Source: Variovorax sp. KBW07 (lineage in GTDB: Bacteria; Pseudomonadota; Gammaproteobacteria; Burkholderiales; Burkholderiaceae_C). From it: a stretch of 42,859 nucleotides of DNA. A program made the position numbers and the translations under genes. Below the pieces are notes generated by a model, which was not told the DNA's origin, searched no databases, and saw nothing but the letters and a program-made list of their open reading frames with translations. The DNA lies in NCBI RefSeq assembly GCF_003852515.1, contig NZ_QAJK01000096.1, positions 1 through 42,859 of the forward strand, written 5' to 3'. Below, in pieces: positions 15,504 to 24,006 of this stretch; position 1 is the first letter of the stretch; every line of letters starts with the position of its first letter.

Positions 15504-16478
15504 TCAGTGGCCGGTATCGCCGTGCTGGCGCGCGTAGGCACTGGGCGTCATGCCCGTCCAGCGCTGGAAGGCGCGGGAGAACGCTTTTTCCGATGCATAG
15601 CCCACGGCCTCGGCCACCTGGTGCAGGCTCAACTGCCGGTTCTTGAGCTGCTCGGCCGCCAGCGTCATGCGGTAGGAGCCCAGGTAGTGCATGGGCGTCA
15701 CGCCCACCAGCGCGCGGAAGCGCTCGCTGAACACGGTGCGCGAGAGATAGCTGGCCTGCGCCAGCGTCGCCACCGACCACGGGTGCTCGGGCCGCTCGTG
15801 CATCAGCGACATCGCGCGGGCGATGCTCTCGTCGTCCAGCCCGCGCAGCCGGCCCGCCTGCTGCGCGGGCTGGGCCTGCGGCTGGGCGTACAGGTGCTCG
15901 CAGAGGATGTGCACCAGCAGCAGGTCGGCCATGCGTGCCGCCGACAGCTGCCAGCCCGGCCGCTGGGCGATGGTCTCGTTCACCAGCGACTCCATGGCCT
16001 GCGCGAGCGATGCGGTCGTCGGAATCTGCCCCTGGCGCAGCACGATCAGCGGCGGCAGGCTGGCCATGATCGAGCCCAGGCCCTGCGCGGGCATCCAGAG
16101 GTGCAGCGAGAACAGCGCGGTCGCGGGCCCGCCGCCGCCGTGCGAGAAGACGATCGGGTGGTCGCCGTGCCGGCCGGTCGAATGCGCCGTGATCAGGTCG
16201 CGAAAGGGTTCGGCCTCGAGCCCCGGCGCGGACGACACGGTGTGGGCGCTGCCCTGCGGCAGCATCGCGATGTCGTGCGGGGCCACGGCCACCGGCTCGG
16301 CGCCGTCCACCGCAATCCAGTACGGCGCGCCGGTGCACATGCGGATCAGCGGGCCAGCGACGCCGGTCGAATGCAGTGCCCAGGGAGAGGTCAACGAAAA
16401 GCGCGCGGTAACCGCCCGCTCGGACCTGTACGTCGCGAGCACGTGACTGAGTGCGTCGCCGCCCCGCGCTGTGTCCAT
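15504..16478 (-). CDS. AraC-family regulator with cupin-type N-terminal domain
   Basis: A 324-residue regulator. The N-terminal two-thirds (to about residue 210) has the pattern of the cupin-like AraC ligand domain (IAVDGAEPVAVAPHDIAMLPQGSAHTV). The C-terminal third has two helix-turn-helix motifs (WSVATLAQASYLSRTVFSERF and SLHQVAEAVGYASEKAFSRAF) and the family's GMTPSAYARQ ending. It stands first in the minus-strand cluster, 88 bases before the dioxygenase-like gene, and is the likely activator of that cluster. Direct repeats in its own promoter region are candidate binding sites. Confidence 0.93.
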   Translation of the reverse strand: MDTARGGDALSHVLATYRSERAVTARFSLTSPWALHSTGVAGPLIRMCTGAPYWIAVDGAEPVAVAPHDIAMLPQGSAHTVSSAPGLEAEPFRDLITAHSTGRHGDHPIVFSHGGGGPATALFSLHLWMPAQGLGSIMASLPPLIVLRQGQIPTTASLAQAMESLVNETIAQRPGWQLSAARMADLLLVHILCEHLYAQPQAQPAQQAGRLRGLDDESIARAMSLMHERPEHPWSVATLAQASYLSRTVFSERFRALVGVTPMHYLGSYRMTLAAEQLKNRQLSLHQVAEAVGYASEKAFSRAFQRWTGMTPSAYARQHGDTGH

Positions 16479-16506
16479 GCTGTCCGTGCCGCCCGTTGAT
16501 CTCGAT

Positions 16507-16550
16507 GCGGGCGATTATCTGGCATGGCAGGCGGGCGATTTTTGGTCATG
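16507..16550. promoter_or_regulatory. Pair of 20-base direct repeats between araC-type and fur-type genes
   Basis: GCGGGCGATTATCTGGCATG (16507-16526) and GCGGGCGATTTTTGGTCATG (16531-16550) agree at 16 of 20 positions and start 24 bases apart, about two helical turns. They lie in the 101-base divergent gap between the AraC-type gene and the second Fur-family gene. AraC-family proteins typically bind tandem direct repeats with such spacing, so this is a probable autoregulatory site. Confidence 0.5.
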
Positions 16551-16579
16551 TCGCGCAGGAGGCGCGGGGATGCAACACA

Positions 16580-17068
16580 ATGTCGTTTCGCATGAAGACA
16601 ATCAACCCGCACCCGAAGCCCCCGCTCGTCGCAGCCCCGTTCGACAGCGAATCCCTGCTGCGCGGCAGCGGCCTGCGCGTGACGCGCGCCGCGCAAACGG
16701 TGCTCGAACTGCTCGAACACAACTCCCAGCCGCTCACGCACGAAGAAGTCGCCGCCGCCTGCACCGCCGCCACCGGCGAGGCGCCCGACCGCGTGACCAT
16801 CTACCGCGTGCTCGACCGGCTGGTCGAAGCCGGCCTGTGCGACCGCCGCGTCGGGCCCGACCGGGTCAACCGCTTCTCGCGCCACGTGGAAACCGCGTCG
16901 GGCAACACCTTCGAATGCGACCAGTGCCACAAGGTGCTGGCGCTGCCCTCCGACCCCGAGCTGCCCAAGGTGATGGGCCGGCTGGGGAAGGCGTTGCGCA
17001 AGCAGGGCATCGACACGCGGCACACCGCGCTCACGCTGCACGGCACCTGCGGCGACTGCGCCCGGTAG
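16580..17068 (+). CDS. Fur-family transcriptional regulator
   Basis: A 162-residue Fur-family protein: winged helix with GLRVTRAAQTVLELLE and DRVTIYRVLDRLVEAGL, then the metal domain with CxxC pairs C113-C116 (FECDQCHKVL) and C157-C160 (HGTCGDC). It lacks the HHDH motif of classical Fur, so it is more like Zur or another subgroup. The ATG at 16580 follows a GGGGA at good distance; an ATG 12 bases further in is possible. It converges on the TonB receptor gene, with only 25 bases between the stop codons, next to an iron-uptake set. Confidence 0.88.
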   Translation: MSFRMKTINPHPKPPLVAAPFDSESLLRGSGLRVTRAAQTVLELLEHNSQPLTHEEVAAACTAATGEAPDRVTIYRVLDRLVEAGLCDRRVGPDRVNRFSRHVETASGNTFECDQCHKVLALPSDPELPKVMGRLGKALRKQGIDTRHTALTLHGTCGDCAR

Positions 17069-17093
17069 CGGGCGCCCTTCCCTTCCTCACCGG

Positions 17094-19547
17094 TCAGAAC
17101 TTCCCGCGCAATGCCAGCGTGAAGCTGCGCGGCTCGCCGTAGAAGTTCGAGCCGAACGCGGCCCACACGCGCTGGTAGTAGACCTTGTCGAACAGGTTGT
17201 CGACGGTCAGCGTGGCCTCCAGCTTGGGGTTGAAGCGGTAGCCCACCTGCAGCGACGCAACGGCATAGGGCTTCTGCTCGAACTTCACGTCGCCGGCCAG
17301 GCGATAGGTGCTGCTCACGGCGCGCACGCCGCCGCCCACGCTGAAGCCTTGCAGCGCACCGGGGCCGAAGCGGTACCGGGTCCACACATTGAACGTATGG
17401 CGTGGTGCGATGTAGGTGTACAGCTGCCGCTTCTGCTCGTCGGTGCCTTCCAGCGTCTTCGTGCGCGTGAACGCATAGCCGGCGCTCAGGTCCCATCGCG
17501 GCGACAGCCGCCCGGTGATCTCGGCCTCCAGCCCCTCGTTGCGCATCTTGCCGGCGGCGATGCTGAACAGCAGGTTGTCGGGGTCGGTCATGGCGCGGTT
17601 CACGTCCTGCATGCGGAACAGCGCGACGTGCGCGTTGGCCTGCTTGTCGAAAAGCTCCGCCTTCAGCCCCACCTCGGCCTGCTTGCCCGTGCGCGGGCGC
17701 AGCGTCTGGCCGGCAACGTCGGTGGCGATCTGCGGCGCGAAGATGCTGGAGTAGCTGGCATAGGCCGACAGGTTGTCCGACAGCTCGTACACCAGGCCCG
17801 CGAACGGCGTGAACTTGCGGCTCACCTTCGCATGCGTGTCGGTGAACTGGTTGAAGTACGCGTTGCGGTTGTGCGCCGTGTTCTCCCACCAGCTGAGGCG
17901 CCCGCCCAGCACCGCCTGCAGGCGATCGGTGGCCTTCAGGTTGGCGCGGGCGTAGGTGCCGTACTGCGTCGTCTTGCCCCTGTTCCCGTTGTCGAAGGCA
18001 TAGCTGGGCTGGGACACGTTGTTGTCGGGCTGGTAGGCGTTGATGTAGCCCGAATCGCCGCCACCGTACTGGAAGGTCTTGTAGATGTTCCGGTAGTCCG
18101 CGCCGACCGTCACCTGGTGCGTGCGGCCGAATGCGTCGAACGGCGTCGTCACGAACGCATCCGCGCTGTAGGTGCGCCAGTGGCTGCGGTACATCCAGCT
18201 GATGTAGCAGCTGTCGCCGCTAGGCCGGTCGACGGCGCAGTCCGACCAGCCGAACTTGCGCGTCGGTTCGTCCTGCTCGCGGTAGACCAGGCTGAGCTTG
18301 GCCTGCCCGCCGTTGGCCAGCCGGTGGTTGAGTTCGCCGAAGTACTCCTTGACCTCCTCGGTGATGTGGTTCCATGCGGGGTCGAGGTTGGTCGAGCGCC
18401 TCACGTCGAGAAAGCGGCCGTCGGTATAGGCCGGCAGGCCGAAGGCGGGGCGCCCCTTGTACTGCTGGTAGGTGATGCCGCCGGTGAGCGTGGTGTTGGC
18501 GCCCAGGTCGACATCGACCGTGCCGTACAGCAACGGCTTGCGCGAGTTCACGTAGTCGACGAACGAATGGCGGTCCTGGTAGGCCGCCACCAGCCGGCCA
18601 CGCACGGAGCCCGACGCATTGAGCGGGCCGGTCACGTCGACCTGCCCCTCGTAGCGGTCCCACGAGCCGGCGGTGAGTTCGTAGCGGGCCGCAAAGTCCT
18701 TTTGCGCGCGCTTGCGCACCAGGTTGATGGTGCCGCCCGGATCGCCCGCGCCCTGGAACAGCCCGGCCGGCCCGCGCAGCACTTCGAGGCGGTCGTAGAT
18801 GGCCATGCCGAAGCCCGTCGACAGGTCGTTGCCGGTGCTCGCGGGCGTGACCACGCCGTCTATCTGCACCGAGTCCAGCGCATAGCCGCGGGCGTAGAAG
18901 TTGCCGTGGTTGCCACCCGTGCTCGAGGTCTCCACCGAAATGCCGGTGACGGTGCGCATCGCGTCGTCGAGGCTGCCCAGGTTGCGATCGTCCAGCTGCT
19001 GGCGCGTGAGCACCGAGACCGACTGCGGCACGTCGCGAAGGCGCTGTTCCTGCTTGCCGATCGTGACCGCGCGCGCCGCGTAGGAGCCCGTGCCTTCCGA
19101 CGTGGCGCCGGGCTCGGCCTGCGCCGTCACCAGCACTTCGCCCAGGGCACCGCCCTCGGCCGCCGGCATCGCCGCGCTCCGTGGCGCCGGCGCGGCGAGC
19201 TTGCGCACCGACCAGTTGCCGCTGTCGGTGCGCACCAGTTCCAGGCCGCTGCCGGCCAGTGCCATGCGCACTGCCTGCTGAGCCGTCAGGCTGCCGCGCA
19301 CGGCGGGCGCGTTCAGCCCGCGCACCTGCTCGGCGTCCATGCTGATCTGCTGGCTGCTGGTGCCGGCAATGCGGGCCAGCGTGCTGCCCAGCGGCTGCGC
19401 GGGCAGGTCGTAGACATGCACCGCGCTGTCGGCGGCGGCCGTTGCCGCGGTGGCCGGCGCCTGCGCATGAACGTGCAATGCGCACATCAGGGCGGTGGCC
19501 GTCGCCACTGCCTGCAGGCGATGGCGCGAAGAGAAAAGGGCTGGCAT
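17094..19547 (-). CDS. TonB-dependent siderophore receptor with STN signalling domain
   Basis: An 817-residue outer-membrane receptor of the FecA/FpvA type. Residues 1-29 are a signal peptide (MCALHVHA end), about 42-115 an STN domain (VYDLPAQPLGSTLARIAGTSSQQISMDAEQ) that signals to a FecR partner, then the plug (VPQSVSVLTRQQLDDRNLGSLDDAM; VLRGPAGLFQGAGDPGGTINLVRKR) and a 22-strand barrel that ends in a terminal Phe, as outer-membrane proteins do. The ligand is probably a ferric siderophore. The start at 19547 has GAGGA 5 bases ahead. It follows fecI/fecR-type genes on the same strand, forming a cell-surface signalling unit. Confidence 0.95.
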   Translation of the reverse strand: MPALFSSRHRLQAVATATALMCALHVHAQAPATAATAAADSAVHVYDLPAQPLGSTLARIAGTSSQQISMDAEQVRGLNAPAVRGSLTAQQAVRMALAGSGLELVRTDSGNWSVRKLAAPAPRSAAMPAAEGGALGEVLVTAQAEPGATSEGTGSYAARAVTIGKQEQRLRDVPQSVSVLTRQQLDDRNLGSLDDAMRTVTGISVETSSTGGNHGNFYARGYALDSVQIDGVVTPASTGNDLSTGFGMAIYDRLEVLRGPAGLFQGAGDPGGTINLVRKRAQKDFAARYELTAGSWDRYEGQVDVTGPLNASGSVRGRLVAAYQDRHSFVDYVNSRKPLLYGTVDVDLGANTTLTGGITYQQYKGRPAFGLPAYTDGRFLDVRRSTNLDPAWNHITEEVKEYFGELNHRLANGGQAKLSLVYREQDEPTRKFGWSDCAVDRPSGDSCYISWMYRSHWRTYSADAFVTTPFDAFGRTHQVTVGADYRNIYKTFQYGGGDSGYINAYQPDNNVSQPSYAFDNGNRGKTTQYGTYARANLKATDRLQAVLGGRLSWWENTAHNRNAYFNQFTDTHAKVSRKFTPFAGLVYELSDNLSAYASYSSIFAPQIATDVAGQTLRPRTGKQAEVGLKAELFDKQANAHVALFRMQDVNRAMTDPDNLLFSIAAGKMRNEGLEAEITGRLSPRWDLSAGYAFTRTKTLEGTDEQKRQLYTYIAPRHTFNVWTRYRFGPGALQGFSVGGGVRAVSSTYRLAGDVKFEQKPYAVASLQVGYRFNPKLEATLTVDNLFDKVYYQRVWAAFGSNFYGEPRSFTLALRGKF

Positions 19548-19714
19548 GAAGTCCTCGGGAAAAGTCAGGAAGCGAAAGGGTTCCGAGACTTGTCGTCCGA
19601 GCTGGAAAAAGTGTTCATCTTTTTTTGCGGCGTGGGCTTCGCGCCTGGATGCGTGCGGGGCAATGCCGCCACGCAGACGGCGGCCGTCGCCTCGATCGCT
19701 ACCGGATAGCAGTG

Positions 19715-20719
19715 CTACAGGCGATCGATCAGCACCAGCCAGCCGCCCTGGAAGATGCGCACGCCGACAGGCAGCGTCTCGCCCAGCGCGACCAGCGCGC
19801 GGCCGGAGTCGTCGAGCGCGTAGGTGCCATAGACGCGCAGCGCCGCCGCCTCGGGCGTCACGCGAATGAAGCCCCGGCGGTACGCGCGCAAGGCCTGCAC
19901 CACTTCGCCCAGGGTCTGGTTGTGGGCTTCGAGCATGCCGTGCTCCCAGGCAGCGGTGGCCACGGGTGCTTCGTCCGTGCGCACGATGCCCGAGGGCCCG
20001 AAGCGCGCGCTCCGGCCTTCGGCCAGCGTTTCGGGGCGGCCGTTCGCGGTGCTGATCTCCACGCTGTGCTCCAGCATGCCCACCGAGCTTTCGCCGTCGC
20101 CCTGCCGCACCACGAAGCGCGTGCCCAGCGCGCGCAATGCGCCATGCGCGGTGCGCACGATGAACGGCGCATCGCCCGCACCGCGCACCGGCGCGGCCTG
20201 TGCCACCAGTGCGCCGCGCCGCAGCGTGACGGTGCGATGCCCCTCGCGAAAATCGAGATCGGCGGCGGAGCGCGCGTCCAGCGTGACTTTGCTGCCGTCG
20301 GGCAGCATGAAGTCGCACCGCTCGCCGGTGCCGGTGCGCAGGTCGGCGGTCAGCTCGGCCAGCGGCAGTTGGCGCTCCGCCAGCAGCGCGGCGCCGGCCG
20401 CCATGCCACCGATGCCCAGCGCATTGCGCAACAGGCGCCGGCGCTGGCGCGAGCGCACGTCCTGGCGCGCCATCACCTCGGACAGCAAGGCACCGGAGGC
20501 CGGCGTGCCCTCATGGGAAGGAACCGCGACGCGCGCTGGCCCCAGCGTGCCATTCAGGGCACGCGTCAATCGTTGCCAGGCCTCGCCGTGGCCCGGATTG
20601 GCAAGCAGCCACGCATCGAAATCGCGCCGCTCGGCGGCGCTGGCATGCCCGGAGTGCATGACCACCATCCAGCCCACGGCGGCCTGCGTGGCGGCGTCCA
20701 GCGAGATGTCCGGCGCCAT
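19715..20719 (-). CDS. fecR: FecR-type anti-sigma factor/sigma regulator
   Basis: A 334-residue FecR-family protein. The N-terminal part (GWMVVMHSGHASAAERRDFDAWLLANPGHGEAWQRL) is the cytoplasmic DUF4880 sigma-binding domain. A hydrophobic stretch near residues 97-113 (ALGIGGMAAGAALLAE) would cross the inner membrane. The periplasmic FecR domain follows (RTGTGERCDFMLPDGSKVTLDARSAADLDF). It passes the signal of loaded receptor to the sigma factor. Its ATG overlaps the sigma factor stop by one base (TGATG). The receptor gene follows after a 167-base gap that must hold the receptor promoter. The symbol is by family. Confidence 0.92.
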   Translation of the reverse strand: MAPDISLDAATQAAVGWMVVMHSGHASAAERRDFDAWLLANPGHGEAWQRLTRALNGTLGPARVAVPSHEGTPASGALLSEVMARQDVRSRQRRRLLRNALGIGGMAAGAALLAERQLPLAELTADLRTGTGERCDFMLPDGSKVTLDARSAADLDFREGHRTVTLRRGALVAQAAPVRGAGDAPFIVRTAHGALRALGTRFVVRQGDGESSVGMLEHSVEISTANGRPETLAEGRSARFGPSGIVRTDEAPVATAAWEHGMLEAHNQTLGEVVQALRAYRRGFIRVTPEAAALRVYGTYALDDSGRALVALGETLPVGVRIFQGGWLVLIDRL

Positions 20720-21276
20720 CAGGCGGCCAGCTCGCGCGCCGGTGCGGCAATGCCCGCATGCTGGCGTGCCATGGCCAGCGCGATGCGGCCGAACGCGTCG
20801 GCCATGTGGCGTCGCACGGTGCTGTGCGAGATGCCCAGCTCGGCCGCGATCGCGTGGTACCCCAGCCCGTCGAGCTGGCTCAGCAGAAACGCCTGGTGCG
20901 CCTTCAGCGACAGGCCATCGAGCGCATTGGCGATGTGCTCCAGCGTTTCAAGCAGCACCGCGCGCTCTTCGGGTGAAGGCGCCATTTCCTCGGGCCGCTG
21001 GGCCAGCGTGTCGAGGTAGGCGCGCTCCAGCTCGCGGCGGCGCCAGAGCGTGAACAGCAGGCGCTTGGCAATGGTCGTGAGAAAGGCGCGAGGCTCCTGC
21101 ACCGCGGCCAGATCGCGCTGGCCGATCACCCGCAGGAATGTTTCGGAAGCCACGTCCTGCGCGTCCGCCATGTTTCCCAGCCGCGCGTGCAGCCGGTTCG
21201 TGAGCCAGGCGTGATGGCCGGCAAAGAGTTCTCGGGCGTGGAGCAGGGGTTCGTGCGCAGGATGTGAGGCAGACAT
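20719..21276 (-). CDS. fecI: ECF sigma factor, FecI type
   Basis: A 185-residue extracytoplasmic-function sigma factor. Region 2 (FAGHHAWLTNRLHARLGNMADAQDVASETFLRVI) and region 4 (GLSLKAHQAFLLSQLDGLGYHAIAAELGISHSTVRRHMADAF) are clear. It directs RNA polymerase to the receptor gene promoter when the receptor signals. It is coupled to the FecR gene downstream. A candidate Fur box lies just upstream, as expected for iron repression of the whole set. The symbol is by family. Confidence 0.93.
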   Translation of the reverse strand: MSASHPAHEPLLHARELFAGHHAWLTNRLHARLGNMADAQDVASETFLRVIGQRDLAAVQEPRAFLTTIAKRLLFTLWRRRELERAYLDTLAQRPEEMAPSPEERAVLLETLEHIANALDGLSLKAHQAFLLSQLDGLGYHAIAAELGISHSTVRRHMADAFGRIALAMARQHAGIAAPARELAA

Positions 21277-21298
21277 GGCGCCGCGATTGTAGTTTCCA

Positions 21299-21317
21299 AA
21301 TAAGAACTACTCTCATC
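21299..21317. promoter_or_regulatory. Candidate Fur box ahead of the FecI-type sigma gene
   Basis: AATAAGAACTACTCTCATC lies 22 bases upstream of the sigma-factor start in an AT-rich island. It agrees with the classical 19-base Fur box (GATAATGATAATCATTATC) at about 10 positions, mainly in the outer half-sites. Iron control of FecI-type genes is usual, so the context supports it; the match itself is modest. Confidence 0.4.
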
Positions 21318-21389
21318 TTCCGCCCATACCTGGCTCGTGGATTCTTCCCGGCCGGCCTCGGTCCCCGCGCGAATCAGCGCCCCGACGCT

Positions 21390-22583
<1,194 letters not shown>

Positions 22584-22600
22584 CGGGGCGAACTCCATAT

Positions 22601-22617
22601 ATGCAACGGAATTGCAT
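22601..22617. promoter_or_regulatory. ATGCAA-cggaa-TTGCAT palindrome ahead of the COG0523 gene, candidate Zur operator
   Basis: A perfect 6-base inverted repeat with 5-base spacer (22601-22617) flanked by ATAT on both sides, in an AT-rich island 17 bases upstream of the GTPase start. A further TTGCAT half-site follows near 22643. The minus strand shares TGCAAT with the palindrome upstream of ykgO. A metal-dependent repressor site is likely from context. Confidence 0.45.
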
Positions 22618-22676
22618 TATATGAAGTATCGCCACAATGTTGCATTTAAAGGCAGGCACCGCCCGCCTTCGGTCCG

Positions 22677-23243
22677 TTACGCCGCCGGTGCCAATGCCTT
22701 CACGGAAATGTCGGGCTTGCGCTTGCACCCCAGCGTCTTCTCGATCGCGTATTCCACGCCCTTCCAGAAGTTGATTTCTTCCAGCAGCGGGTTCAGGAAG
22801 TTGGTGATCGAGCAATAGTGCGAATTCTTCTGCCCCGAATGGTGCTGCGCATGGTGTCGCTGCGTCTGCAGCAGCCTGAGCTTTTGCAGCATTGTGATGA
22901 ACCGGCCGTTTTCATGCGGCGCGCGGTGCGCCCACTTGTGGACCTGGTTGGCATTGGCGCTCACCAGCGCGAACAGCCACACCTTCCAGGTCAGGGCCTT
23001 GAGCCACCAGGCGCCCATCAGAACCAGTGCCGCCGTCAGCACCAGGTCCCACGAACTGGCCCACCAGCCGCGCAGCACGAAGGCCCGGGGCTTCACGTGG
23101 TGTTCGATGTTGGCTTCACCGATCCACCTGCCCACCACGGGCGTTTCCTTGCGAACGTAGGCGTCTTCCGCCCAATGCACGAGACCACTGATGAAGTCGG
23201 CCAGAAGAACCACGCCGACGAACTGGAACACAAGATCTCTCAT
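22677..23243 (-). CDS. CarF/TMEM189-type lipid desaturase (plasmanylethanolamine desaturase family)
   Basis: A 188-residue membrane protein with the Kua/TMEM189/CarF histidine pattern: DFISGLVHWAEDAY (His23), NIEHHVKP (His48, His49), NANQVHKWAH (His102, His106) and QTQRHHAQHHSGQKNSHYC (His130-His135, His142), then the conserved SITNFLNPLLEEINFWKGVE. Hydrophobic segments lie near 5-22, 65-80 and 87-97. CarF of myxobacteria and human PEDS1 (TMEM189) insert the vinyl-ether double bond of plasmalogens with a di-iron centre, and plant FAD4 belongs to the same superfamily. Whether this shorter protein acts on ether lipids or on acyl chains cannot be read from sequence. Confidence 0.85.
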   Translation of the reverse strand: MRDLVFQFVGVVLLADFISGLVHWAEDAYVRKETPVVGRWIGEANIEHHVKPRAFVLRGWWASSWDLVLTAALVLMGAWWLKALTWKVWLFALVSANANQVHKWAHRAPHENGRFITMLQKLRLLQTQRHHAQHHSGQKNSHYCSITNFLNPLLEEINFWKGVEYAIEKTLGCKRKPDISVKALAPAA

Positions 23244-23441
23244 ACAAGCGACGCGGGAGCGTCATGGACTTTCCGGAGTTGAACACGCATGCCCTGGCGC
23301 GGGTTCGCAGCAGGGCGAGCGCATTGTTTCCGGGCCGGAGGGTTTCGCCGCGCCGTGCTTGCGCAGTATCTTCCGGCGATGCCCGATGTGCCGTGCGGCG
23401 CTACTTCAGCGGCCGTTGCAACTCATCGCGGCAGGCGCTCG

Positions 23442-23996
23442 CTACAGCGCGACCTGCGCCATCTTCCAAAGATAGTGCGCCAGCGGAGGCGTCACCTTGC
23501 CCTTCACTTTCGCAAGGTCGTCGTAGCGCCGCACGCGCAGCGACTCTTCGGCGAATGGCGCGCGCATGAAAGCCTCGGCCTCTTCAGGCGTATGGCGCCC
23601 GCCCTGCAGTTCCAGGCTGTGCTTCGACGCCGGAGACAGCGTGTCCCAGTAGCCTGCGTCCAATGTGCACAGGCAGCGCTTCGCATCCACATGCAGGCGA
23701 ACCGGCGCCAGCACGCCGGGCGGGAACACGCCATGCAGGAATGGCAGCGCGATGTACTGGTGCAGGTCGTCGCGCGCCCTCGGTGCCGTGGTTTCTTCCC
23801 GGGCATTCTCGGGTGCGAGCAGATGGCCGAGGTCGTGCAGCAGCGCCGCCACCACGGTCTCGGTGCTCTCCCCCGCTTCTTCCGCCAGCGCGGCGCACTG
23901 CAGCGCGTGATCGAGCTGGCTCACGGCTTCGCGGCCGTACTGCTGCTGGCCGGGTCCGGCCAGCAACTGCGCAATGTCGTCAAGGGTCAATGCCAC
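23442..23996 (-). CDS. PhnZ-like HD-domain di-iron oxygenase of phosphonate catabolism
   Basis: A 184-residue HD-fold protein of the phosphonate-linked group. All key PhnZ positions can be matched at a shift of about four residues: Tyr20 and Glu23 (QQYGREAVSQLDH), His30, His54-Asp55 and His58 (LLHDLGH), His79, His102, Lys106 and Asp159/160. PhnZ uses a mixed-valent di-iron centre to cleave 2-amino-1-hydroxyethylphosphonate to glycine and phosphate. Its usual partner PhnY is not in this window. The gene follows phnE by 10 bases, so it is the last gene of the phnC-D-E unit. The substrate may be another hydroxyphosphonate. Confidence 0.85.
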   Translation of the reverse strand: MALTLDDIAQLLAGPGQQQYGREAVSQLDHALQCAALAEEAGESTETVVAALLHDLGHLLAPENAREETTAPRARDDLHQYIALPFLHGVFPPGVLAPVRLHVDAKRCLCTLDAGYWDTLSPASKHSLELQGGRHTPEEAEAFMRAPFAEESLRVRRYDDLAKVKGKVTPPLAHYLWKMAQVAL

Positions 23997-24006
23997 GGCA
24001 GCGTTC

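Noticed and set aside
17349-19709. 786-residue open frame on the plus strand opposite the TonB receptor
   Set aside because: High GC makes long antisense frames common. Its composition (Arg, His, Ala, Val runs) is that of a shadow and the receptor on the other strand is unmistakable.
17094-20318. Apparent 1074-residue fusion of the TonB receptor with upstream sequence
   Set aside because: The extra N-terminal part reads through the fecR gene in another frame. The receptor signal peptide and ribosome-binding site start at 19547.
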